Source: Bacteroidota bacterium (GTDB lineage Bacteria; Bacteroidota; Bacteroidia; Flavobacteriales; Weeksellaceae). From it: a stretch of 64,000 nucleotides of DNA. The DNA is taken from positions 124,001-188,000 of the forward strand of contig JAHIQD010000002.1 of assembly GCA_018902795.1 (NCBI GenBank), read 5' to 3'. The notes below the pieces were generated by a model, which worked only from the letters and a program-made list of their open reading frames with translations, did not search any database and had not been told where the DNA came from. Of this stretch, positions 33,760 to 41,500 are shown piece by piece. The stretch's first letter is position 1; each line of letters begins with the position of its first letter. The position numbers and the translations under genes were made by a program.

Positions 33760-34602
33760 TTAAAAGACTCTGTACAGGTTAAATCCGAAAAAGAAATGCC
33801 CTTTCGCCCAGTCTCCCGTGGCATTGGTGAGATAGCCCGTTTCAGTATTCGGCTGCGAATTGGTGAAAACGAGCTGAAAAATATGTCCGCCGGTGTCAAT
33901 ATCCATACCCACAGAAAGCGGATTTTTATAATAATTGTGATCTTCAAAATTCAGAAAATATTCTGCATTCAGCGAAACCCGTTTCGATATTTTATACCTT
34001 CCGCCAATACCGGCTGAGAAAAGATTTTTATCCTCAATGGCGGGCTCAATTAAATTTTTATGCACAAAACTGGGGGTCAGCTGCAGACTGAACTCATCAG
34101 AGAATCTCCGCGAAATAAGGATCTGCGAGAGATAGGCAAGTCGGTCTCCAAATCTCAGATTGGGATAACTGTCTTTATCTAAGGCTGAATTGATATCCAC
34201 CACATGGTAACCCACAATATCAAAAGGAGAATTCCCCAATTGCTTTAAAAGCCGGTATTTTGCTCCAAATTCATAGGTTTTTTGGTAGGTATGTCTGGAA
34301 GCATTTAATGAAATTCCGTCTGTCAGTCCATACACCACTCCTAGTTTTGTAGTCGCATGATCCAGTCCGAAAAAACTTTTGAATCCGTCACTCACGTCCC
34401 CGAAACGGTGCGAAATATCAACATACAGTTCCTTTTTAGCGGGCATTTTTGTCGACTGACCGGTGACGATCTGAAGCGCTTTGAAACTGGGCTGGTAAAT
34501 TTCAGAGGATTGTGCTGTATCGATTTCTTTCAGCAGATCTTCCTGTGACCATCCATAAAAACCAATAAAAAAGAAGAGAAAAACAGTAATTTTTGTAATC
34601 AT
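33760..34602 (-). CDS. DUF5777 family outer-membrane beta-barrel protein
   Basis: 280 residues. Signal peptide (MITKITVFLFFFIGFYGWS). KKELYVDISHRFGDVSDGFKSFFGLDHATTKLGVVYGLTDGISL is characteristic of DUF5777; alternating hydrophobic strands continue to the end, which finishes with GHFFFGFNLYRVF, an aromatic C-terminus as in outer-membrane barrels. It is the first gene of the operon and is followed immediately by a c-type cytochrome lipoprotein. A porin-like or conduit role is inference. Its predicted promoter and a CRP-like box lie in the 122-nt gap behind the Crp/Fnr gene. Confidence 0.82.
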   Translation of the reverse strand: MITKITVFLFFFIGFYGWSQEDLLKEIDTAQSSEIYQPSFKALQIVTGQSTKMPAKKELYVDISHRFGDVSDGFKSFFGLDHATTKLGVVYGLTDGISLNASRHTYQKTYEFGAKYRLLKQLGNSPFDIVGYHVVDINSALDKDSYPNLRFGDRLAYLSQILISRRFSDEFSLQLTPSFVHKNLIEPAIEDKNLFSAGIGGRYKISKRVSLNAEYFLNFEDHNYYKNPLSVGMDIDTGGHIFQLVFTNSQPNTETGYLTNATGDWAKGHFFFGFNLYRVF

Positions 34603-34684
34603 ATACGGTCTTTTTTAAGAACTGAAATTTGCTTTACCTTAACTAATAATCAACGGATTACAAGATAAACAATAGAATGAAAAA

Positions 34685-34692
34685 CAAATGTA
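34685..34692 (-). promoter_or_regulatory. -7 promoter element of the DUF5777-cytochrome-YceI operon
   Basis: TACATTTG on the minus strand, perfect TAnnTTTG; predicted transcription start about 34678, leader about 75 nt. No TTTG box at the usual spacing; a T-rich tract and a CRP-like palindrome lie upstream instead, as expected for an activator-dependent promoter. Confidence 0.5.
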
Positions 34693-34712
34693 AGTTTTAA
34701 AAAAAACAAAAA

Positions 34713-34729
34713 AAGTGACTAAAGTCACA
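34713..34729 (-). promoter_or_regulatory. CRP/HcpR-like palindrome TGTGA-N6-TCAC
   Basis: On the minus strand TTGTGACTTTAGTCACTT holds a perfect GTGACTTTAGTCAC palindrome-type site (34714-34727) that overlaps the stop codon of the Crp/Fnr gene. Its centre (about 34720) is some 42 bases upstream of the predicted start of the DUF5777 operon, the position used by CRP-type activators in class II promoters. Because T-runs follow it, it could instead be a weak terminator (5-bp stem). Confidence 0.5.
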
Positions 34730-35360
34730 ACGGAACCATCACTTCAATCCCGAGGCTGTTTTGGCGGATATTTCCGTCGTGTTCGAACTTTTTCAGGATT
34801 CTGCTTACGACTTCTCTTGCCGTGCCGAGGCTGTTCGCAATATCTTTGTGAGAAACCTTTACAGGGTTTTTTCCTGTAATTTCCACCTTTTGGTGCAGAT
34901 AATCCATCACGCGTCTGTCGAGCCTGTGAAAAACCACTTTGTTCAGCATATCGATCATTTCTGCGAACCGCAGGTCGTACTCATTATAAAAAAAACGGTT
35001 GAGCGCAGGATACAGGTTCATCCACCGCAAAACCTTATGGACGGGAATAAGCAGCACCTCTGTAGGATCTTCCGTAACGGCAGAAACCCTGCTGATACCG
35101 TCTTTAAAAGCTGCAGAAAACGTCATGATGCAGCTTTGTTTCGGCCTTACGAAATAATACACCAGTTCGCGGTCCTCATTCATGGCAAACACCTTTACGA
35201 GACCTGTTAATACAATGGGAATAAATTTGATATTCTGGCCCTCGTACATCAGTTCTGTTTTCGCTTCAAACTGCTGGATGGTGCAGCATTCTTTGAATTC
35301 CTTTAAAAAATCGGTACCAAGAAAACGGAATTGCTCTTCAATATATTCGTAACTGCACAT
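34725..35360 (-). CDS. Crp/Fnr-family transcriptional regulator
   Basis: 211 residues. N-terminal cyclic-nucleotide-type beta-roll (about 15-135; FIPIVLTGLVKVFAMNEDRELVYYFVRPKQSC), dimer helix (NRFFYNEYDLRFAEMIDMLNKVVFHRLDRRVMDYL), C-terminal winged helix with recognition helix GTAREVVSRILKKFEHDG (about 183-200). The REVVSR motif carries the Arg/Glu/Arg that read TGTGA in CRP. There is no N-terminal Cys cluster as in Fe-S Fnr, so the signal is not oxygen through an Fe-S cluster; haem or another ligand is possible. The gene lies just upstream of, and probably controls, the DUF5777/cytochrome operon. Confidence 0.9.
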   Translation of the reverse strand: MCSYEYIEEQFRFLGTDFLKEFKECCTIQQFEAKTELMYEGQNIKFIPIVLTGLVKVFAMNEDRELVYYFVRPKQSCIMTFSAAFKDGISRVSAVTEDPTEVLLIPVHKVLRWMNLYPALNRFFYNEYDLRFAEMIDMLNKVVFHRLDRRVMDYLHQKVEITGKNPVKVSHKDIANSLGTAREVVSRILKKFEHDGNIRQNSLGIEVMVPL

Positions 35361-35513
35361 GATCTTTTTTTTATAAAATTATAGATTTAAAGCATATGAT
35401 TTTAACTTTCTCTAATTGTTTTGACAAAATATTTTTGGAAAGCTATTAAAAATCACAGACTTAAGGAAATAAAAGGGGATCTTAACCCTGAGAGAACTTA
35501 AATATTCCAATCT
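35361..35513. other. Spacer between the Crp/Fnr gene and the 22-bp repeat array
   Basis: AT-rich; expected to hold the Crp/Fnr promoter on the minus strand, but no exact TAnnTTTG is seen. No reading frame is supported. Confidence 0.4.
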
Positions 35514-35601
35514 GTATTTTTCAAAGTTAGTGCTCGTATTTTTCAAAGTTAAGTATCGTATTTTTCAAAGTTAGTGATCGTATTTTTCAAAATTAAACTA
35601 T
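35514..35601 (+). repeat. Four tandem 22-bp repeats upstream of the AAA_14/DUF4143 gene
   Basis: Units at 35514-35535, 35536-35557, 35558-35579 and 35580-35601 each begin GTATTTTTCAAA; units 1 to 3 continue GTTA(G/A)GT or GTTAGTG and end CTC/ATC, unit 4 diverges (ATTAAACTAT). The period of 22 bp is two helical turns, and the array ends inside the -7 element of the downstream promoter. There are no spacers, so it is not a CRISPR array. Confidence 0.92.
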
Positions 35602-35606
35602 ATTTG
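35599..35606 (+). promoter_or_regulatory. -7 promoter element of the ATPase gene
   Basis: TATATTTG, perfect TAnnTTTG, 19 nt before the ATG at 35626. The -33 position (about 35576-35579) falls at the junction of repeat units 3 and 4, so a protein bound to the repeats would directly affect it. Confidence 0.6.
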
Positions 35607-35625
35607 CAATAGTAAACGACTAATA

Positions 35626-36786
35626 ATGACCGTCAAGAGAACCATCAAAAAGGAAATAGAGTTTCTTTGCAAAAAATATCCGGTGATTGCTGTTACGGGT
35701 CCCCGACAATCTGGAAAAACAACTTTCTTGAGAGAAGAATTTCCAGATTATACTTACGTGAATTTAGAGAATCCTGACCTGAGAGATTTCGCAGAAAATG
35801 ACACCAAAACTTTTTTGGAACAGTATAGTAAATTTGTAATTTTGGATGAGATTCAGCGCGTTCCTTCCCTTTTTTCTTATATCCAGGCAAAAGTGGATGA
35901 AGATAAAATCATGGGTCAATATATTCTTTCAGGCTCCCAAAATTTTCATTTAATGCAAAACATTACTCAGAGTTTAGCAGGAAGAGTTGCGCTTTTCAAG
36001 CTTTTCCCTTTCGATTTCTCTGAAATGAAATCTGCAGATCTACTGGCTGATGATTATGCCGTCAATTTACAGCGTGGCTTCTATCCCGCAATTTATGACA
36101 GGAACATTGAACCCAAAACCTTTTATTCCAATTACATACAAACCTACATAGAAAGAGATCTGTCAGAAATTATCAATATTAAAGATCTGAAAACCTTCAG
36201 AAATTTTGTTTTTCTCTGTGCATCTCGGGCGGGCCAATTGCTCAATATGAACGCCATCGCTAATGAATGTGGCATATCTCAACCTACAGCAAAATCGTGG
36301 ATATCAGTACTGGAAACAAGCTATATTGTATTTTTGCTGCAACCCTTTCATACCAATTATAATAAGAGGGTCACCAAATCCCCGAAATTGTATTTTTATG
36401 ATACCGGACTTCTGAGCTTTTTAATGAAAATCAACAAACCTGAGGATCTGTATCTTCATCCTCACAAAGGAAATCTGTTCGAAAACTTTATCATTGCAGA
36501 ATTGGTAAAAAGCAATGCTCACCGGAATCTTTTGCGGGACTTTTGGTTTTGGCGGGATGTGCAGGGGCATGAGGTGGATTTGATCTGGCAAGATGACTTC
36601 CTCCAAAACATTGTGGAAATAAAGGCCTCACAAACAGTCATGCAGGATATGTTCAAGGGTCTGAATTATTATGAAAATTTGGCAAAAGACCATATCAAAT
36701 CTTCCTTACTGATTAATTCAGGCGACGTCCATCAAAAAAGAAAAGCCGCCGAAGTAACGGGCTGGAAAAATATTGACAACATATAA
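35626..36786 (+). CDS. AAA_14/DUF4143 ATP-binding protein
   Basis: 386 residues, full length. Walker A TGPRQSGKTTFLREEF (about 24-39), Walker B FVILDEIQRVPSL (about 82-94), sensor-1 ILSGSQNFHLM (about 107-117). This AAA_14 module is followed by a winged-helix-like region (MNAIANECGISQPTAKSWISVLETSYIVFLL) and the DUF4143 domain with a PD-(D/E)xK-like pattern near FWRDVQGHEVDLIWQDDFLQNIVEIKAS. These STAND-related ATPases are frequent in Bacteroidota and of unknown function; nuclease activity by the DUF4143 part has been suggested. The gene is alone, behind the 22-bp repeat array. Confidence 0.87.
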   Translation: MTVKRTIKKEIEFLCKKYPVIAVTGPRQSGKTTFLREEFPDYTYVNLENPDLRDFAENDTKTFLEQYSKFVILDEIQRVPSLFSYIQAKVDEDKIMGQYILSGSQNFHLMQNITQSLAGRVALFKLFPFDFSEMKSADLLADDYAVNLQRGFYPAIYDRNIEPKTFYSNYIQTYIERDLSEIINIKDLKTFRNFVFLCASRAGQLLNMNAIANECGISQPTAKSWISVLETSYIVFLLQPFHTNYNKRVTKSPKLYFYDTGLLSFLMKINKPEDLYLHPHKGNLFENFIIAELVKSNAHRNLLRDFWFWRDVQGHEVDLIWQDDFLQNIVEIKASQTVMQDMFKGLNYYENLAKDHIKSSLLINSGDVHQKRKAAEVTGWKNIDNI

Positions 36787-36864
36787 AAATCAGAACAACA
36801 AACCTCTACATTTATTTCGAAACCACCGTCCCTCCCTCCTCTACCTGAAGCATTTAATTTTTTA

Positions 36865-36872
36865 TAATTTTG
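36865..36872 (+). promoter_or_regulatory. -7 promoter element of dinB, adjacent to the start codon
   Basis: TAATTTTG fits TAnnTTTG and ends 4 nt before the ATG at 36877. As at lpxK, transcription would begin at or in the AUG. Confidence 0.4.
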
Positions 36873-36876
36873 CTCC

Positions 36877-37959
36877 ATGTTACCAAACCGGAAAATCATT
36901 CATGTGGATATGGACGCCTTTTACGCCTCCGTGGAGCAGCATGACAATCCAGAACTCCGCGGCAAACCTGTCTGTGTTGGTGGCGGAAAGTATGGCGTGG
37001 TAGCCGCCGCAAGTTATGAAGCCAGAAAATTCGGGATCCGGTCTGCAATGCCTGGAAGAACTGCACTGGAAAAATGCCCGCATCTTATCTTTGTGAAACC
37101 GAGATTTCAGCGTTACAAAGAAATTTCCCAGCAGATCAGGGAGATCTTTCATGAATATACCGATCTCGTGGAACCGCTTTCTCTGGATGAGGCGTATCTG
37201 GATGTGACCGAAAACAAAAAAGGAATGGAATCGGCCAACGATATCGCAAGAGAAATCCGTCAGCGCATCTTCGAGGTAACCGGACTTACCGCTTCTGCAG
37301 GGATTTCAGTGAATAAATTTTTGGCCAAAGTCGCTTCTGACTATAACAAACCTAACGGACAGAAAACCATTCATCCCACCCAGATTCTGGAATTCATGGA
37401 GGAATTGCCGATAGAAAAATTCTTCGGCATCGGCAAAGTAACGGCCAACAAGATGCATGAGATGCATATTTTCAAAGGACTTGATCTGAAGAAAAAATCG
37501 CTGGAAGAGCTCATCGGGCTTTTCGGAAAATCCGGAAATTATTATTATAATGTGGTCCGTGGCATTCATATGAGCGAGGTGAAAGCACACAGGATACAGA
37601 AAAGTGTTGCCGTGGAGGAAACCTTCTGGGATAATCTGCTCGATGAGGATGCCGTTTTCAAACAGCTACAGCTCATCAGCGAAGAACTCGAAGCACGGCT
37701 TTCCAAAAAAGAAATCAGGGGAAAATCTTTAACCCTGAAAATCAAATACAAAGATTTCACCCAATACACCCGGAGCAAAACCCAGGAAGTATATTTTGAC
37801 GGCGCTTTTGATTTTTACGAAACCGCACAGAAACTCTGGGAACTCAGACCTTTTGACCGGCCCGTAAGGTTATTAGGACTTTCCCTTTCCAACCTCAATA
37901 CCCAGGAAAAAAAGCAGATTTCAGTACAGCTGAAAATACCTTTTGAGGAATACGGATAA
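36877..37959 (+). CDS. dinB: DNA polymerase IV (Y-family)
   Basis: 360 residues, full length. Palm motifs HVDMDAFYASVEQ (metal Asp, 7-19) and EPLSLDEAYLDVT (catalytic Asp-Glu, about 98-110), thumb HhH-type FGIGKVTANKMHEM (about 184-197), little-finger domain 240-345. The C-terminal QLKIPFEEYG resembles a sliding-clamp-binding motif. It performs translesion synthesis at stalled forks. It is followed 65 nt later by tRNA-Leu. A decayed copy of the segment around the catalytic motif lies at 31284-31399. No LexA-type site was recognised upstream. Confidence 0.96.
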   Translation: MLPNRKIIHVDMDAFYASVEQHDNPELRGKPVCVGGGKYGVVAAASYEARKFGIRSAMPGRTALEKCPHLIFVKPRFQRYKEISQQIREIFHEYTDLVEPLSLDEAYLDVTENKKGMESANDIAREIRQRIFEVTGLTASAGISVNKFLAKVASDYNKPNGQKTIHPTQILEFMEELPIEKFFGIGKVTANKMHEMHIFKGLDLKKKSLEELIGLFGKSGNYYYNVVRGIHMSEVKAHRIQKSVAVEETFWDNLLDEDAVFKQLQLISEELEARLSKKEIRGKSLTLKIKYKDFTQYTRSKTQEVYFDGAFDFYETAQKLWELRPFDRPVRLLGLSLSNLNTQEKKQISVQLKIPFEEYG

Positions 37960-38007
37960 AGAAAAAATAAATTTTTAATCCGGTTACGCATTATATGCAC
38001 TTATTTG

Positions 38008-38015
38008 TATATTTG
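38008..38015 (+). promoter_or_regulatory. -7 promoter element of tRNA-Leu
   Basis: TATATTTG, perfect TAnnTTTG, ending 9 nt before the first tRNA base. Confidence 0.6.
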
Positions 38016-38024
38016 CACCTCACT

Positions 38025-38106
38025 GCCCGGATGGTGAAATTGGTAGACACGCTCGTTTCAGGTGCGGGTGCCCACAAGCTTGCAGGTTCGAGTCCTGTTC
38101 CGGGCA
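38025..38106 (+). tRNA. tRNA-Leu (CAG anticodon)
   Basis: Acceptor stem GCCCGGA (38025-38031) pairs with TCCGGGC (38099-38105), discriminator A. D-arm GTGAAATTGGTAGACAC. Anticodon loop TTCAGGT with anticodon CAG (38059-38061); the stem CTCGT/GCGGG has several G-U pairs. Long variable arm as in class II tRNAs, T-arm GCAGG-TTCGAGT-CCTGT. CCA is not encoded (the 3' end reads ACAAA). A 17-nt part of the anticodon arm recurs in the relic at 31406-31422. Confidence 0.95.
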
Positions 38107-38110
38107 CAAA

Positions 38111-38139
38111 AAAAGCTCTCTTTTAGAGGGCTTTTTTTT
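38111..38139 (+). terminator. Terminator of tRNA-Leu
   Basis: AAAAGCTCTCT (38111-38121) / AGAGGGCTTTT (38125-38135) hairpin with a T-run through 38139. Confidence 0.9.
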
Positions 38140-38140
38140 G

Positions 38141-38417
38141 TGCTCTTAAAAAAAGGGAATTAGGTCTTCCCTGAAAAACTCCTCCAGAAAAATCATCAGC
38201 ACGTTGAAAGCCGATCCCAGCTGCGCCTTGCTGCAGACCGTTGAAGGTCAGCCGATGTATGATAAGACCCTTTAACCTATTTTACTTTACTCTGGTTTCA
38301 CTATTGGTTTGCACTCTGTATTTTGGGATTTTCAGATATCATTGCTGCATCGCACTTCGGCTAATAACATACTTAATATCAGACATTTGTATTAAGCCTT
38401 TATGCTGAATGCTGCCA
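38141..38417. other. Spacer between tRNA-Leu and the adhesin gene
   Basis: About 280 bases. 38172-38272 can be read without stop as a short frame ending ADPSCALLQTVEGQPMYD, then a stop at 38273; codon-like, with no start codon and no family recognised, so at most a gene remnant. The rest is AT-rich and shows nothing. Confidence 0.35.
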
Positions 38418-38448
38418 TTTGTATTTTTGCTGGAATTTTATATATTTG
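38418..38448 (+). promoter_or_regulatory. Promoter of the 2403-residue adhesin gene
   Basis: TTTG (38418-38421), 19-nt spacer, TATATTTG (38441-38448): the best match to the Bacteroidota consensus in the window. Predicted start near 38455, leader about 48 nt. Confidence 0.72.
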
Positions 38449-38502
38449 TTAAGACTTTTTAAGATTTTTTTAACATTTATTTTAATCCGGTAAACACTGC
38501 TG

Positions 38503-41500
38503 ATGAAGAATTTTTATTTTCTGATTTTTTTTGTATTATTTCAAAACCTTTTCTCACAAAATACTGACCCCAATTACCTCAGGCAGGGCATTTTTGAAGA
38601 TTCCAACGGTAAAATCATCACCAGCAGCGCTGCACAGGAAAAATTCCTGAAAGAAAGAAATCTTAAAGTTCAGCAGGAACAACAGCACATGCACAAGGCA
38701 ACCCAGCCGGCTGTTGAAATGTGTGCTAACGGTGGTTTTGAGCAGACAGAAACAGTAAGCGGCAAGCAATATATCAAGAATTTCCTCTATAATATCGGGG
38801 ATCCGCCCGGACCTACCCAATGTAAATCCCTCTCCAATACCGCAGATACTTATATTCCCCAGTATACTCCAGGGAACACCGCTTTGATGGCCACTTCGGT
38901 ACCTGCCAACTATATCGACCCCTTCATGGGAGATATCAAAGCATTTGACCAGTACGCACTTAAGATTAACCACACCGGCTCGAGTACCTATGGCTCTATT
39001 GTGCAGGGAAAAAGGTTTAAAACCAATAACGAAACGCAGTTAAAGTTTAATTATAAGGCGGTCCTGCAGTCGGTGTACGACACGAGCCATACGGACAATC
39101 AGCCCTTTTTTAAAGCAAGAATCCTTAACAAAAACGGCGTTGTGGTAAGTGAATTCTGCTTGGTTGGCGATGAGAAGAACTGCATCTTTACGAAAGTTCC
39201 CGCTGGAGGATACGGTTATGTAACGCTATATACCGACAAATGGCAGTCGGGAATTCTGGATATTTCCTCGATTCCCAATAACGAGAATTTCACAGTAGAG
39301 TTTATGGCTTCAAGATGCGGTCTTGGCGGTCATTTCGGTTATGCCTATGTTGATGATCTCTGTATTCTGCAGTCTACAGAAAACTTTGTAGGTTCGGTAA
39401 CGCTTGATCCTTTATACAGCATCTGCCCTACCCTTCCGCTAAACGTATGTGGGAACTACACGCTGCCCAATTCCGGCGGTGTGGCAGCTACTCTTAAAAC
39501 GCTAACGCTTAAACTTCGCGATGCCGGAGGCAATGTGGTATATACGACTACCACTCCTACCACGCTGGATACTGCTAATAAAAAATTCTGTTTCGCCCTT
39601 CTTCCCCAGAATTTTCCCAACACGATCAACAGCAACTATAATGTCAGCGTCACCGCCGATTTTGATGTAGCTGCCACTTCAGGCGGAGGTGCCTGCGGGA
39701 GCAGCGGGGGAAATACAGCTATTTTCGGTTCTGCTACGGATTCCGATGCCAATCCCGGGTGGGACATCAGTTTTCTCAACTGTTCTCTATCTTGCGACAT
39801 CAGTGTAAGTACCGCAAAACTTTCGAAGTGCGATACCGATTATGACGGAAGTGAATCATTTGACCTCAGACTTTTTGATGCACTGGTTGTGCCTTCCACC
39901 ACTGGGCTTACCTTCTCCTATTTCGCAGATTATAGCAATGCGTATAATAACACCGGTGCCATTACAGGTTCATCAGCATATCTTTCTGCTTCTACTGTCC
40001 TTTATGTAAGAGTTTCTAGAGATGCCGGATGTTATAAAATCATTCCTGTTGACCTGGAGGTAAAAAATCCTACCGCCAACATCACGGGAATCCTTAATGT
40101 CTGTTCAGGCAGCACTGAACTCAAAGCTTCCCCGGGAGCAACTTATCTCTGGAGCACGGGCGAATCTTCGCAGAACATTACCGTCACTGCGACAGGCGTA
40201 TATTCGGTTACCGTAACCGACAGTTTCGGCTGTGCGAGTACCGCCAGTGTGAGCATTGAACCCAGCCAGACTGCGGTAACTCCTACCCTTGAAATTACTC
40301 AGCCTTCATGTTTTGTTGCAACCGGAACAGTAAAAGTAGTTTCAGCCGCGTCCCATTACAGTTTTGACAATGGCTTAACCTGGGGTACCAATCCGGTAAA
40401 AACCGGGCTTTATCCTGGTAATTATAAGGTGATGATCAAGACACTGAATGGCTGTACGTCGTACCCTCAGGACGTTACCATCACCCCCGTACTTACTGCC
40501 TATCCCAGCTGCTCCGCGGTACAGCCAAAGTTTTGTGGTGATACCGGAAGTATTACAGTGAATAACTCTGCGGCTTACTACAGTTTCGATAACGGAACAA
40601 CCTGGGTGACGGGTTCTACAGCGGACCATCTTCAGCCCGGAAACTATTCGATCCGTACCAAAGATATTTCCGGCTGTATATCCAATGCACAGATCGTAAA
40701 TATTTCGAGCAACACCCTGGGGTCTCCGGACTATAGCCTGGTCAACCCGGCATGTTCTGCTCCCGGCACCATTACCATTAATACCCCTTCCGATTTTTAT
40801 ACGTTCAACGGCGGACAGACCTGGGTTACCAGCAATACCCTGTCTAATGTGATTTCAGGTAATTTTTCAGTTGGGATTAAAAACAGTCTGGGATGTACTT
40901 CAGTCTTCGTAAGTATCTACCTTCAGCCTTTCCAGAATACTTCACCGCAATACAGTGTCATTCAGCCTACCTGCGGACAGGACGGCACAGTATATATCAG
41001 TACAGAAGCAGATTTCTACAGCTTTGACAATGGAGCTACCTGGACAACAAGCAATATGAAAGATCTGCCGCCCGGCACTTACAGGATCAAGATAAAAAAT
41101 GCAGCAGGATGCCAGTCGCAAACCAGCAGTGTTTATCTGTACGAGCCTCAGCTTCCCTATCCTTTCTACACTGTTGCACAGCCTACATGCGGGAACAACG
41201 GAAGTATTACGATTAATTCGGTATCGGATTTTTACAGTTTCGACGGAGGCACCACCTGGGTGACCACCAATACCAAAAGTCTGCCTGCCGGAAGCTATCA
41301 GATATTGGTTAAAAACAGCCTTGGATGCAAGTCATCCGCCGCTTATGTGAGTTTAACAGAAGTAAAACTGCCAAAAGCGGATGTGATGACGGTGCAGCCT
41401 ACATGCACCGCCAGAGGAAGTATTACGGTGAATACACCAGCAGATTTATACAGTATCAACGGAGGCAGCACCTGGTCAGCAAGCAATGTTTTCTCCAATT

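Noticed and set aside
34713..34729. Palindrome after the Crp/Fnr gene as a simple terminator only
   Set aside because: The stem is 5 bp and the spacing to the downstream promoter fits a CRP site; kept as regulatory site with the terminator as alternative.
35514..35601. CRISPR array
   Set aside because: Repeats are directly adjacent with no spacers, only four units, and no cas gene is in the window.
38172..38275. Short coding-like stretch ending ADPSCALLQTVEGQ
   Set aside because: No start codon, no recognisable family and under 40 codons; mentioned only as a possible remnant.
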